A DNA stretch of 64,000 bases, taken from positions 947,501-1,011,500 of the forward strand of contig VCCP01000007.1 of the NCBI GenBank assembly GCA_005765155.1, in the 5' to 3' direction. How positions within the stretch are numbered: position 1 is the first letter of the stretch; every line of letters begins with the position of its first letter. Both the position numbers and the translations under genes were made by a program. The notes beneath the pieces are model-generated. The model saw nothing but the letters and a program-made list of their open reading frames with translations, ran no database searches and had not been told where the DNA came from. The DNA is from Zelopaecilomyces penicillatus (taxonomy: Eukaryota > Ascomycota > Sordariomycetes > Hypocreales > Pseudodiploosporaceae). This document shows, piece by piece, positions 13,704 to 25,604 of the stretch.

Positions 13704-15015
13704 CTTTTAAATCTTTAATATTAGATTTTATATTTACTAATTATTTTATAATATTTATATCTTAAATTAATATATATATTTATAATTAAAAATAATATTA
13801 AAAGAATTTTAAAAGAATATTTTATAAATATTAACTTTTTTAATATAATTAATATATCTTTTTCTTAGTTTTTTATAATTCTTAATTATAAAGAATATAT
13901 ATTATATGTAAGATTTTTATATTTTTATATAATATTTAATTTAAATTTAATTATTTTTATTATTAAAATTTATATTTTAATTATTTTAATATTAATTAAA
14001 TTAATTTAAATAAAATAAATTATTTAATTAAAATAATAATTTATAGCTTTATACTCTTATTTAAATAATATATATATTTTAAATTATTTATTATTATTTA
14101 ATTATTTTTAAAAAGATCTTTTTTATATATATATTATATATATTTTTTAAGTTTATTTTAAGGCTTATATTAAGCTTAATATAGTTTTAATTTCTTAATA
14201 TTAATAATATTAAAAAAAATTAATTAATATTTATTATTAATATATTATTATTTTAATTTATTAATTTATTAATTTAATTAAAATATAAATATATAATTAA
14301 ATATATTATTATAAAAAAGAATTTATTATAAATAATTTAATATTTATTATAATTAAATAAAAACAATTAAATATTTTTAAATAATTATTATAAAAGAATT
14401 TTATTTAAAATAAATATTAAAGATTTATTTTATTAATATTTTATAAAGTTTTAAAAATTAAAAATTATTTAATTATTTTTTATTTTATTTTTAATAATAA
14501 ATCTTTAATAAATTATTTTAAATAAAATTTAAATAAATTTATTCTATAAAAATCTTTTAATATAAATTATATTTAATTTAATATATATATTATATTTAAT
14601 TATTATTATAATTTATTTATTATATTATATTAAAAATCTTTTATTATATTTTATTAAAGTTAATTTAAAATTAATTATATATATTTATTTTATAAAATAA
14701 TCTTTAAAAAATAATAATTTATTATCATTTTATTTAAGAGCTTTATATGATTAATTAATAAAAATAAATTATATTAATAAACTATATTTATATTATTATT
14801 AATAAAAATATATTATAAATTTAATATTAATTATATTCTTTTAAATTTATATTTTAAATCCTATAATAAAAAAATTTATAAAAATATTAATAAAATTCTT
14901 TTTAAAATTAAATTCTATAATAATTTAAATATTATAATTTTAATAAATAATTTAAATAACTATTCTTTAAATAATTATAACTTTTATTAAGAGAATATAT
15001 TAATACCTTATTGTA
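13704..15015. other. AT-rich relic DNA up to the island boundary
   Basis: No coding frame, RNA gene or bounded repeat is visible. Base composition changes abruptly at about 15,010-15,030, where poly-A/T sequence gives way within some 20 bp to balanced sequence containing GATCAGTG and CTGGAGG. Confidence 0.6.
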
Positions 15016-15019
15016 TAAC

Positions 15020-16139
15020 AAGCTTATATATAGATCAGTGTATCTGGAGGTATGGCTAATTCTTGCTGTGGCGTATCTCTGACCATATCATTAGATACTG
15101 GCCAGACTTTTTTTTTAAATTACGGAGGTTCGATTGTGCATCCAGGCGCAGTGGTTCACTTAAATCCCAGCCACTTGCCTGCGCCACATCCCTGCGCCTG
15201 TCCCACTGTCTTCGCTTGCTCGTTCTCGCGCCCTTTCGTTCGCGCATCTTCGATTGTTTCCCACCTCTTGAGTATAACCACTTCTTCGTTACCTCCCAGT
15301 ATGTTAAACCTTTTGCAGCCGCTACACCATCACTTGTAGCTTGCCGATCCATATCCATTTGTTGGTGTGTCGCTTCTAGCCGCAAGTTTTCCATCTCCCT
15401 GTTTCTCTGGTCAATTCGACCAAGAAACAGATGCTCACTGCCCCCATCGCTGGTCTCTTCCCTTGCCCTCCCTTACTACAAGGGCAGCATCACCGCGAGT
15501 TGCGCAAGTAGCCGCACGCTGTGACCTAGCCACACCCGGTTTGTCTTCCCAGGTCTCTCTCCGCACCTCTCCATCTTGCCGCCATCCTCTACGTCTTGTC
15601 TTCACTATCGCCCTTGCTGGTTCCACATGGTATGTTCGTGTGTGGATTCAGTCTCTGCCATCTAAGGGTTGTCGCCTGGTCTCAATTTCGACTTTTTGCT
15701 TTAATTGCCCATCCTTCGCTTGCCTGGTCCTACTTGTCCGGCAGCAAACTGTTAACCAAATCACAGCTCACCAGCTGTCGCCCATGACTTTGTATCAGAC
15801 TAGATGGTATCTTGACTCTGTCATTCTCCCTTGTTCAAGCCCCACTCATTGCCGTTCCTCTGGTTGCCCTTGTCTCTGCTCATATGTATGGTTGCGTGGT
15901 GTCGCATCTTTTTTTTTTTTTACCCATCTTGCAGGAACTAGTTACCCTTCTAAGTCAGGCGTTGGTCTAATCCTCTCCCTTATTAGGTACACCGCGACTT
16001 GTCCAACCTAGTGGGACGAGGCTTGCTGAGCTTTGCTTCTTGTGGTTTCGCACCTGGTATTCCGTTGCTCTTGCTGCATATTACAGCTAAACCAACACGA
16101 GAAGGCAGGCAGGCCTGGCTGAGCCAAGTCGAGGGCTGC
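15020..16139 (+). promoter_or_regulatory. Promoter and 5' leader region of the 14-3-3-like gene
   Basis: About 1.1 kb of balanced sequence is strongly pyrimidine-rich on the plus strand (many CT and TCCC runs, plus T runs at about 15,109-15,118 and 15,908-15,920). This is typical of promoters and 5' UTRs of highly expressed filamentous-fungal genes. Open frames here on both strands lack recognisable protein character, and several open only with non-ATG starts. A T-rich tract ending in TTGCAG at about 15,934 looks like a 3' splice site, so a 5'-UTR intron is possible, but I could not fix its donor. Confidence 0.5.
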
Positions 16140-17072
16140 ATGGCGTCTTCCGAAGTTGACCAAAAGTTCCTGGGCAGGATGGCCAAGGCTGTCGAGAATG
16201 ACAACCCTCTACTGTCATCAATGCTCTACAAGATTCTTGGTCTGTCGCTCAACCTTGCTGAACAGCTTGTTGCCATCAAGAAGCAACGGAAGCCTGACCC
16301 CTTAGCCTCACCCTTGTTCTTCAAACGGCTCTTGCACATAATTTGGTTATCTCGTGAGGGGCTCGTTATGCTCCAACAATATGTTATTCCCATGGTAGGC
16401 AACTACGTCGAACTCAAAGTTTTGGCCTATAAGTTGCGGGCCAGCTTTCATCATATCTTTGTTCTTTTTCACAACCAGCCACCAGTATCGCACATGGCCA
16501 ACTGGACTCCTGAAGTAGTGTCTGCCGCCCTGAATCCATCTCTCAAGGCCGACAGGGTTGAGGATAGCGTTATCGATGAAAACCTCATCCCTCGTCCTAG
16601 CTCTGTGCAACCTACACATCCTCTCGAGGGTGGGCCCGTTGGCCCTCCGCCGGGATTCGAAGCCTCAGCTACCTTACTGCCACCCTCATTCTTACTGCCC
16701 GCTGAAGATTATCTTCCTGCTGCTCATGAACATTTCAAGGAAGCTGTGCAGATGGCGGATGCGCTGCTGTGGGGTTCCCACTCACTGCGTTTGTCAGTCA
16801 GAACAGAATACGCAGCGTTTCTCTATGATTGTCTACATGATGCCGATGCTAGCCGCAAGCTTGCCAAGGATACTATAGCCGAGGTATACGATGCAACAGA
16901 GGGCATGGATGATGATATGTTTACTGATGCTTGCGAGCTTGTTACCGTGCTGGGAAAGATGATGAGGCGTGGCCTTGTTTCAAACAGTGTCCTTGGTAGC
17001 AAGATGCAAGAACCAACACCAATAATTAGCACCAAAGCTAGAGCGCCCGTGGGAATGGAGAATCCGATATGA
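16140..17072 (+). CDS. Divergent 14-3-3-like protein (310 aa)
   Basis: The single-exon frame starts at the first in-frame ATG (16,140, context GCATGGCG); upstream codons are open but have no ATG. The helical N-terminal half (residues about 1-116) contains 'FLGRMAKAVENDNPLLSSML' and an 'ELKVLAYKLRASFHHIFVLF' helix. A Pro/Ser-rich linker follows (about 140-185). The C-terminal half (about 190-275) closely follows 14-3-3 helices 7-9, including 'SHSLRLSVRTEYAAFLYDCL' and an 'A--LAKDTIAEVYDATE' stretch. Canonical 14-3-3 proteins are about 250-270 aa and bind phosphoserine/threonine peptides as dimers. Here the central region carrying the usual Arg-Tyr phosphate contact is replaced by the linker, so canonical phosphopeptide binding is doubtful. 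This may be an ascomycete-specific 14-3-3-like paralogue. The function is inferred from fold resemblance only. Confidence 0.65.
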   Translation: MASSEVDQKFLGRMAKAVENDNPLLSSMLYKILGLSLNLAEQLVAIKKQRKPDPLASPLFFKRLLHIIWLSREGLVMLQQYVIPMVGNYVELKVLAYKLRASFHHIFVLFHNQPPVSHMANWTPEVVSAALNPSLKADRVEDSVIDENLIPRPSSVQPTHPLEGGPVGPPPGFEASATLLPPSFLLPAEDYLPAAHEHFKEAVQMADALLWGSHSLRLSVRTEYAAFLYDCLHDADASRKLAKDTIAEVYDATEGMDDDMFTDACELVTVLGKMMRRGLVSNSVLGSKMQEPTPIISTKARAPVGMENPI

Positions 17073-20000
17073 CATGAGAACTAGCTGGGATCCGGTAGGC
17101 CACCTACTATGTGCCTCGTCTGATTTGTTAGCCATGATATATATTTCGGCTTACATCTCTTTTTGTTGGTATTCATTCATGCCAGGCTCGGTGAGTTGGA
17201 GCACAGTTAGGTTCTCACCATGGCTAGCCATCATGCCCATTTTCCACGGCTTTGGGGCTTTGTCATAACTCTTACCATATTTGTTGATCAGCATAGCAAG
17301 TTAGGTGTTGAGGGCTATTGCATAGTGATTTTTTAATTCTCTAAATATCGGGTTTGCATTTTATTTTTGTTGTTAGTTGATGGAGGTCAGGGCTATGTAG
17401 ATGTTGAGCTTCTAGCAGAGTGTATCTTGTTGATATTGTTTTCCCCTAGCATTCATTTCTTGCAATGAAAGTTTCCAGTCCCAAGTCTTGAATTGAACCG
17501 TTTTGTGTTGCATTCAACAAGTGTGATGATACGTCACCCCCGAAGTCGTGCTTCGCACAATTGGTCAAGCTACTTAGCCTTCAATCATGTGAGACGGGTG
17601 TAATCTTCAAATAGCGAACCACCCATATGTCTCTTCAAAATTGATCGATGGCAGCATGTACCTAGCTCGAAATTAACATTACATGGTTTATATGAGATGA
17701 CCCAGGTGGATTTCGGGTAGCTTGGTGTATTCATCAATCGCTTCATCTCAACTATTCGGCTATCATCCTGGAAAGAGACCAATGGTTACATAACTTGTAT
17801 CGATTTTAGCTCAGTTCCTGTTATAACACTGCGCATTGTCATATTCCATGTTCGCCAAACTACCATCTACTAAGTGCCTCTCTTAATAGCTAGTCTTCGC
17901 AAATGATGTAGGGAACTTACTCATTGATTTGGTATCACCGGGTTCTTCTGTATTGCCCCACCCCCCCAACGAAAAGTTTAATTGAGTAAATGAACTCAGC
18001 TAATTATATTTATACAGAATTCTCTAAGCAGCCAAGATTAATAATCCACTACTCTTTACTAACATGTCTAGCCTTGTATAAAAAGAATTACTGTATATAG
18101 TATATTATAGACCTAGGATGAAAATACAGTCAAACTGCATATTTTCGGATACAGCATTTCCAACCGATAGCAAAGCATTGGAAACCCCCATTGAAACCAG
18201 TCAAGCAAAAGCTAGCGAACGCAGGACATCGAAAGTAAGTGATATAGAGTATCCAAAACTTGCCTAAAATTTTCAACTAAACCACCAATAATTATCAACC
18301 GACGAAAGGCCAAAGGGGTACAGCTACAGCTCAATTACCATATTCGATAGACTCAGACTGGCAGTGGCGAACAATAATCCATGTTTGTGTTAACCCATAT
18401 ATAATAACTACTCGTAAACGCGCTCACAGTCAGTTTGTTCAGTTTAATTCATGGACAGCCCATCTGAGAACATATGTAAGATGTATTATGCAAGATTGCA
18501 TCTGCGCGTAGGAGACTAAATTTGGTATATTTCTGTACTAAATCTAAATAAATGCTATAATATGAACGCAGTCTGCTAAACTTAGTACATCCTCTTAAAG
18601 CAATATGCTAGAGAAGGACAATCTTACCAAGATATCTAGAGCTATGGGCAGCTATAAAGGTTAATTACCGCTTACTATGGGTCTTTTCTTGGATCTAAAC
18701 TATCAAAATTTCCAGGACTGAGGTGATTGAATCTAATTGGGAGATATGTGCACCGGGGAAAGGAAATTTTGGCTCTCAGGGAGCTAGGTGTGCGGCGTCG
18801 CCGACTAGCAATGAGCGCGCATTGATGTATTCATTCATGCCAAGAAACAATTGGAAGAAAACAAAAACGGCATTGCTGCGTTGTGAGTGGCTTAGACGTC
18901 AACGGTGGACAATATTGGAAAGACCTCTTCCCGTCGGGAGCAGCTTCGGTTTGTAATGATAGATTGGCCGTCGAAGAGTTGTGCTGTCGAATAGCTACAT
19001 CGATGCCGCAGAGTCTTATGGGGGCGTGTGAGAGAGTGAAAGTCGTGTGACAGTTCTCGTCACAGCCTTCACAGGTGGGGTCATCGCGGCTAATGCCGAT
19101 CTAATCAATTTCAGGGACTTTACTACGTAGTATTTGTCATGTATTCGTTAGGAATCTCTACTCAATTGTTTATCCCCTCTCGTGGTGTAATGGTGCTGGG
19201 GTCGATGTACGAATGGATGCCCAAAACCTGTATCTGCCTAGTCCGGTGCTACGGAAACAACTCTGTTGGAGAATCTTCCAATTTACAGCGTGTGGACTCT
19301 GGCCAGTCATTTCTATTCAATCCGGACAGTTTGTCTTTGAAAAAGAAAGGCCGGCATTGAACCCTGTCATGACCGTGACCAAAAAACAGCATAGTTCCCT
19401 GTGCCAGTCTCATAAACACACATGCTGTTCCACACAAGTAATAACTATTTCGAGTGGAACATTAGCAAAAGGCTGTTTCAGAATGAGCTTTATATAAAGT
19501 TCGTCTGTCTTTCAGATGCTCGGCTGTTGGGGCTATTATGTAACGATGGCTTCACATGAGGGCGGTATTGAAACCATGTGTCGTCAACGGGCTCGTACAC
19601 ACACAATGGCCGGCGTTAATGAAGCGACTTGCGAATGAAGTTCTAGCATACAATGCGAGAGTACTGGGCCTATTGTTTGGTATCTAGCTGCACGATGATT
19701 ATATACTTTATGATATGAGCTATTGAGTCTTTATCTGGCTAGTCATTTTTGACTCGGTAATTCATTCGATTTGATGTTATGAGTTTAGGGGTAGAATTCA
19801 TACGGGGGGCGAGTAGCACTAAACAACATCTTACCTTCCTTACTAAGTAGTTAGTACTATGTGTACTAGGTATACATCTGCAGATGTATGTCTCAGAATG
19901 GCCCCAAGGTATACCAAAGAAATGATAGGAAACGAAACATGCAAAACTATACATGCGGGTGCCAGAAGCGGCGTGTCCGAACTCCGGACTACGCATAGGT

Positions 20001-20689
20001 GTATACACACAAATGCTACGACCGTTGCGTCTATGCCAAAAAGAGTCCAACGCGCAAGCAGTTAACAGTAGTCAAATAATTCACATTAAATAAATCCTAG
20101 TCTGTGCTTGTGCCCAATGAGTTGAGAGATAACAGCCACAGCACAAGAAGAACGAACGACGTGGTCGCGCCGTCGGACCCAAGCCAGTGGAAACTACTTC
20201 ACAACTCCCGATGAAGTTCAAGTGCTAATAAACTTGTGTGTCTCCCCATCATGGCCTCGATGCAGGTTGGCCTGCCTAGGTTAGTGAGAAAACGGGGTCT
20301 GCGCGGTTGTGCCACAAGCACAAAACACTCGAGACAGACCAGTGTAATAGACTTGACCACAACGAGGCACGTCCACATAGTATGTCCTGTTCAGGCTATC
20401 CAAAAGTCCAGAATGGCCCGTACACCTAGAGCCTGAAATCATACTATGCCTGTATCGGTACCCCAGCTGTCTCTTTACCGACCCTGAGAGTGCTGCCCAA
20501 GAGAATGAGGAGGGGGTGAGCGCCTAGTAAATCTATCAGTCATCCTTCTCAGTAATTGCAGACCAGTCCGTGTAGAGTGTAATAGGCGTTGAGGTACGGG
20601 AGAGCACGAAGTGGCTGCCCTGGACATGTAATCTCAACGGGACCGGCACCGTGTGTGTACTACGATCGACTGGCAGGTATAGATAAGGT

Positions 20690-20870
20690 AGTACAGTACG
20701 GAGCATAAAGGTACACTTCACTGTACGTAGGTATCATATCTAATTAGGTAAGTACTAACGTAGTGGGCATTACCCAAGTAGGTACGTAAGGCACCCTAGT
20801 CTATTATTAGGTACCTAGTCCAACCTGCTTAGGTACCTAAGGCAGGTAAGTAAGGTAGGTATGTATAGCA
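20690..20870. repeat. Cluster of TAGGTACCTA-type palindromic words
   Basis: Repeated short words of the form TAGGTACCTA, AGGTACCTAAGG, AGGTAAGTA and TAGGTACGTA are packed into about 180 bp. Smaller clusters occur at 21,338-21,356 and 22,912-22,950. Such GGTACC-centred words are, to my knowledge, common in intergenic DNA of several Sordariomycetes. Their role is unclear, and they may be simple dispersed repeats rather than binding sites. Confidence 0.6.
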
Positions 20871-23800
20871 ATTTGAGCAAGCACCAAGAATCGGCGACTC
20901 ACAACGATCTTGCAATTTTGGACAGTTACTGCGCGGGGCGTTGGTGAGTCGCTCCAGCGGTTTGCGTTTGCGTCGATGTGTGTGGGTGTGCGCACGCGCT
21001 TTGCATTTGTCTCGCAAAGGCGCAAAAGTTTTCAATCGGAGGAGTCCAAATCAAGGTTTGGCAGGTTTGACAAAACGAGACGACATGGCGCCAGGGAGAA
21101 TATGGACATGGGGGGCACAGCTGGACAGGGGTTGTAGACTGAAACATGAGATGTGATGCGGAGTCCACTCGGCCGTTCCTCTGTGCATGTACAACTACAG
21201 TGCACAGTGCTCTATCCCTTTCTGTACAGCTACAGGCTGTTGATTGATTAGCTGAAGAAGATTGATATGGACAGGTCAGGTTCATCGGGTGACAACCAAC
21301 AACCATACACACTGTACAGTATATGAATGAGTATTACCTGCTTACCTACCTAGGTCGACACCAACGTTAGAGAGCCCGGGGAAGTGGTAAACTTGGCGAG
21401 CCACTACCCCCAATGTGGCAGAGGGCGCATGAACTGGCTGCATCTATCCCTGTGTAGATAGCTATTAATTATTATCTATCCCGCAGATACATAGGTGTAC
21501 AGCTACTATTTCAATAGGCATCGAGATACGTACTTGTTGGACCACGGCCTGGCACTCCGATGAATTAGTGCATGAGAAAGATGAGCATGTATGTAGGTTT
21601 ACCCAAGAACGGGAAAGCATCGCGGGCTGAACTGGGCAGTAGACATGAGGGTGAACCACAGCAGCTGAAACGATCCACTGCGTGCGGTGCCTACCTAGGT
21701 GTTTGGTGCTGTACAGCCACATGAGTATTAAAGGCATGGTAATTGGCCAATGCCTTCACGCATCCAGTGAAATCTGGCAAGGAACGACTTGTACAGATAA
21801 GTACTAGATTAATGCAACAATATCATTTCCAAAGATTTAATTCTTTATTTATGTGTCATACACGAAATCTAGCACCTCTTCGCTAAGATATATTATAGGA
21901 TATACTTTTTACTGCTACATTGACACTGTCTCTGGCCTGCTAGATACCTATTAGATAAGTATAGAGTAGGCAGGTACCTATCGTGAATGATACAAATGCG
22001 GTATCCCCAGACACAAAGCTTTGAAGCGGATATATATAGCCCTGCTTTAAAGCATGACCCTTTGTTCAAGTAGGAATCTTGCCTTGCTTCTGTGCCTGCA
22101 AGACTAACCATAGGCATACCAAGAAAACTACTAAGAATCGGCATGAAGCTAGAGCTTACACAACATCGCATGTACCACAGCGTTGACTGATGTGCCTAGC
22201 CGCCCTATCTGAGGTGCTTTGTTCTCATAGGTTGAATGTTGGTGATAATGCCATTATATTGCAAAGTAGATCAGTTAGCTTCTCTCATCCCGTTTCCATG
22301 GCACGTTTGTCACGCTGCTACAACGTACAGTACAATTACGTAGTACCGCCCGCGAGACGCACCCCTGGCACGCAGTCAGGGCTTATTACTCCCAGTGGGG
22401 GTGGATAATGGAGGAACCCTGCCGGGTGCTCGTCAATCTCGCATATGGTTGCCTGCAAATCTGGCTCGATCAAACGCCTTCGCTTCACTCGTCCTAAACA
22501 CAACACCAGCCTCGGCCTCGTTGGTCATAGTGGGCCTGCCTGTACTGGTTGACACCGGGACACTCGCGAGCATCTCAACTCAGCTGTATCCTGTGGGATT
22601 GATGCCACCCGCTGCAAAAAGAACCGAGAGCGGGTGGACGGGCGCTAGGTGAACTCAATGTCTCTGGCGCGCAGCGCCTACACCTAAGCACTGGGGATTT
22701 TGGCTGACTCGATGACCCGGGCTACCTGCAAATGAGAGAAGGGGAAAGACAACAATAGATAATAGAACGACGCTAGAAGGGAACAAAATGCCACTTTTGG
22801 TCGGACCAGGGGCGATCCTGTCCTGGGGTTTCCCTCGTGGCAGACACAGAACAGCCACTGGTTCAGAACTAATCGGAGCATTGGGACGGCGGCAGAACGC
22901 ACATAGCACCAAGGTAGGTACCTCCTACCTATTACCTACCTAGGTAGCCAGATATCTACTAATGCATCTACCAAGCATTACCTGCACAGCTGTGTCTGGT
23001 ACTGGTCCATCCCGTGTCCCCGGCCTGTCTTTTTGGGGGGTTTCCCTAGGTTAGCTAGCCATCAGGGCTGTCATAAACCCAACACAAGATATTAATTACA
23101 GACATCGAAAACAAGTTTATTTATCATTCAACAACAGATAGATATAGAGAGCATATCAGGGAGGCGGAGAATTGAGCTGTCGCATTACCTGCTCTCCAAC
23201 CTATAGCACCAATCTTAGTAGTGGTTGGCAGGGCTTTCTAAATTAATTAGCTGCTCCCTGCCTTGGTAAGAACACACCCACTTCAATTCCCTTGCTCGGT
23301 GCTTGCCGTGCCTTGGTCCACTGGATCGGTCTAGCCTGTGCGCTGGGCTCTCCCTGCTCCGTCTTGAAGACGCCATACGTACCTGTAAAGCGCGGGAAGG
23401 AATCATGGATTGCCGGGTCCGCCTATTTTGTATCGGCTCCAACCATCTTGATTGATTCGTCAAAAAGGACTGACCACATTAGACACCTTCTTCTTTCCTC
23501 ACCCTAACCCACCTCAGTCCACCGTGTGTGTGTGTGTGTTCCAACCCACTACCCTTTTCCTCTATTTTCAGAAACACAGGGTACAGTGTTTTCACAATAA
23601 GTGTTGCTGCGTTGTATTTCCTATGATCACTACTAGTAGATACCTACTGGCTTAGTAGGCGATACTGCCCATAAACATATGCTGCTCTAGCAGGTCATCA
23701 AAACATCAGCTGTCGATATTATCATAACACTTGATACTCACACTTACCTATCGCCCTTGTTGGTGAGGGAAGTCTGGCTCACCACTCCAGCTGCAGCTTT

Positions 23801-24439
23801 GTTAACGAATCCAACACGAAAATATCCAAGTCAAATCGTCAGAGACGCATGGGTACCCCCCCCCCCCCTTCTCAGTCTGGGTTTGGTCTCTATATTGAAG
23901 TGTTGTTCTGATTTCCATTGTACGCACAAATACTTACACTCACACATGATACACACGCCAGCTCTACCCTCAATTATGCGCTGATGCACATACCACATAG
24001 ACGCAAACAGGCGCGAGACCAGAATCGCCAATTCCGAGCTCTCCACAACCGTATCCCCCTTCTCACCACCCCGGGGTGTGCAGCCAGAGCTGTGGTAATA
24101 CGGCCTCTCAGTTCCTCTCTCCACATCTCTCTTCACGCGGGGGCCGTTGTTAGTTGATGGATGGCCCTGAATGGATACCCCGTGCGCACATGCAGCCCTC
24201 CCATGCTCATCTGGCACGAGACCTGACGCCTTGATTATTGGTGAGTTGAATCGTGACGTCTGCCAGAATTAGTATAGCCCTCGTTGCCTCGTTCAAGCAG
24301 TATAAGCTACTAGAACCAGCCCGTACACGTTCAAACGAACCCTAACCGGGTTCTGCTAAGACTGCGTTCTTATGCCATCTGATGTCACGTCAAGTTGGGA
24401 AACAACAATCGACAATCTTGCATCCTGCATGGGCTATTG

Positions 24440-24867
24440 AAGCTTGCCATGTCCTTTCCTTTGACCGACCTCTCCCGGTGTTCTCTGGTGTTCTGACCTC
24501 AATTTGTCAAATATTCGTCCCGCATACCACTCCTCACTCCCCTTAGTACGGTTTCATGCTTCGCCGATAATCGACCTATTTGTGTCAATTCCACCCCTCA
24601 ATCCACTGATTTAGCATCACCGACGGCTTCTGTCAGATTTGCCTCGCCTGCTCTGTTACTGTTCAACGGTCGCTTGAGTGATCTCGCCGCTTTCAGAGAC
24701 AGAACCGGCTTCTCCCGTCCAGCTTGCTAGCCCGCAACCCACAGCCCACCCCCTATTTATCGGGCACAGTTTGCTAAGCAGCACCTGGAAAGCACAATAT
24801 TTCGTTTCTAGCCGGCCACGTGGTCTGCTATAGCCTTAACCGTTGTCTTTCTGGTGAACGCACCATA
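24440..24867 (+). promoter_or_regulatory. Promoter region of the 188-aa conserved gene
   Basis: CT-rich stretches (about 24,480-24,560 and 24,640-24,730) and a possible TATA-like CCCTATTTATCG at about 24,751-24,762 precede the ATG at 24,868. No transcription start can be fixed. The start codon context is CACCATAATGTC, with A at -3. Confidence 0.4.
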
Positions 24868-25604
24868 ATGTCGTTCCAACATGTGAGTTTCTGGCCTAAT
24901 TGTTGACTTGATGGTCATGGCCCTTAATTTATTCAACCTTCCCTCCCTTACTGTATTCAGTTTTCTCGGTCTTCTACCATTTTATGTCAAAGTCATTCTG
25001 CCAAAAGAAAATCTCAGAATGATAGACTGATGGGGATATTTAGCCTTTTCAGGAAATACAGTTTGACATGTTTGACTGGTATCCCAAGTACCAGTCGTGC
25101 CTTCGATACTTCCACGAACACGCCCAACATACCGATGCTGCCCAAGCTGTTTCTGCCAGTGTCAACATTAAGCTTCCATTCCAGTTAGCTAATTCACACG
25201 TGGGGGATCCGCATGGCTCTGGGTCCGATCCGCAACAGGCAGCGACAGCAATTGTCACATCACTTGTCCCCTACGTCCGACGTCTTGTGGCAACAGGATT
25301 CGACTCTCCAGCTGTCCTTGAGGGTCTTTTCGGTGACGATTGGCATGAAGGGATTGGTACAATTCACGAAAATGAAAGAAGAAATTATCTGTTTGCTGCC
25401 AAAAGTGAAACTTGGCTCAATGTGAAAGCTAGTTATGATATGGACAATGGTCAATCCGTACCTTTTTTGAAACCCTTGCAGGGTGCTACTGAGAAGGAGA
25501 TTCAGGCTGCAGAAACAAACTGGAGCGAGTGGTTAGCAATGCAAGACTGGATGGTTGGTCCTCGGGCTCTGATGAGTGATGGCAGCTCACGAGGCAGCAG
25601 ATAA
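24868..25604 (+). CDS. Conserved ascomycete protein, 188 aa, 15-nt first coding exon
   Basis: Exon 1 is 24,868-24,882 (M-S-F-Q-H). A 170-nt intron (24,883-25,052) follows, with donor GTGAGT and acceptor TTTTCAG. Exon 2 is 25,053-25,604 and enters in frame as E-I-Q-F-D-M-F-D-W-Y-P-K-Y. Without splicing, the frame could start only at the internal ATG 25,068, which would lose the conserved-looking N-terminus. The protein is soluble-looking, with no signal peptide or membrane segment. Aromatic-rich blocks are 'FDWYPKYQSCLRYF' (about 12-25), 'GLFGDDWHEGIGTIHENERR' (about 105-124) and 'WSEWLAMQDWMVGPRA' near the C-terminus. I recognise the block pattern from small conserved fungal proteins, some carrying an unproven 'ilp, apoptosis inhibitor' label. 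I do not rely on that label and assign no function. It converges on SET1, leaving about 940 bp between the two stop codons. Confidence 0.8.
24883..25052 (+). other. Intron 1 of the 188-aa gene
   Basis: Donor GTGAGT follows codon 5 (phase 0). The acceptor is TTTTCAG, with candidate branch sequences GACTGAT (about 25,026) and TTGACTT upstream. It is 170 nt, longer than the 70-85-nt introns of SET1 nearby. Removing it joins the two frames without a stop. Confidence 0.8.

Larger units (their letters stand above)
17073..24867. other. Long intergenic region without a supported gene
   Basis: About 7.8 kb of balanced composition lies between two plus-strand genes. Open frames are all under 130 codons, overlap each other on both strands and show no recognisable domain, splice-consistent extension or conserved character, so none is called. 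Visible items: the 3' UTR of the 14-3-3-like gene just after 17,072; a C run at about 17,958-17,965; AT-richer stretches around 18,000-18,120; clusters of TAGGTACCTA-type words at 20,690-20,870, 21,338-21,356, 21,690-21,702 and 22,912-22,950; a short GT microsatellite at about 23,523-23,538; and a C run at about 23,855-23,867. No tRNA cloverleaf was recognised. Long non-coding RNA or decayed genes cannot be excluded. Confidence 0.55.

Noticed and set aside
15126..15140. tRNA B-box-like GGTTCGATTG
   Set aside because: No A box, acceptor stem or cloverleaf around it.
15367..16011. 214-codon plus-strand open frame before the 14-3-3-like gene
   Set aside because: Pyrimidine-rich leader translated in one frame; no domain, overlapping open frames on both strands, and it looks like promoter/5' UTR.
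15999..16139. Upstream extension of the 14-3-3-like frame
   Set aside because: It opens with TTG and has no ATG before 16,140; the conserved-looking start is M-A-S-S-E-V-D at 16,140.
20926..21312. 128-codon minus-strand frame and neighbouring small frames in the intergenic region
   Set aside because: Cys/His-rich by chance, overlapping frames on both strands, no splice-consistent extension or recognised domain.
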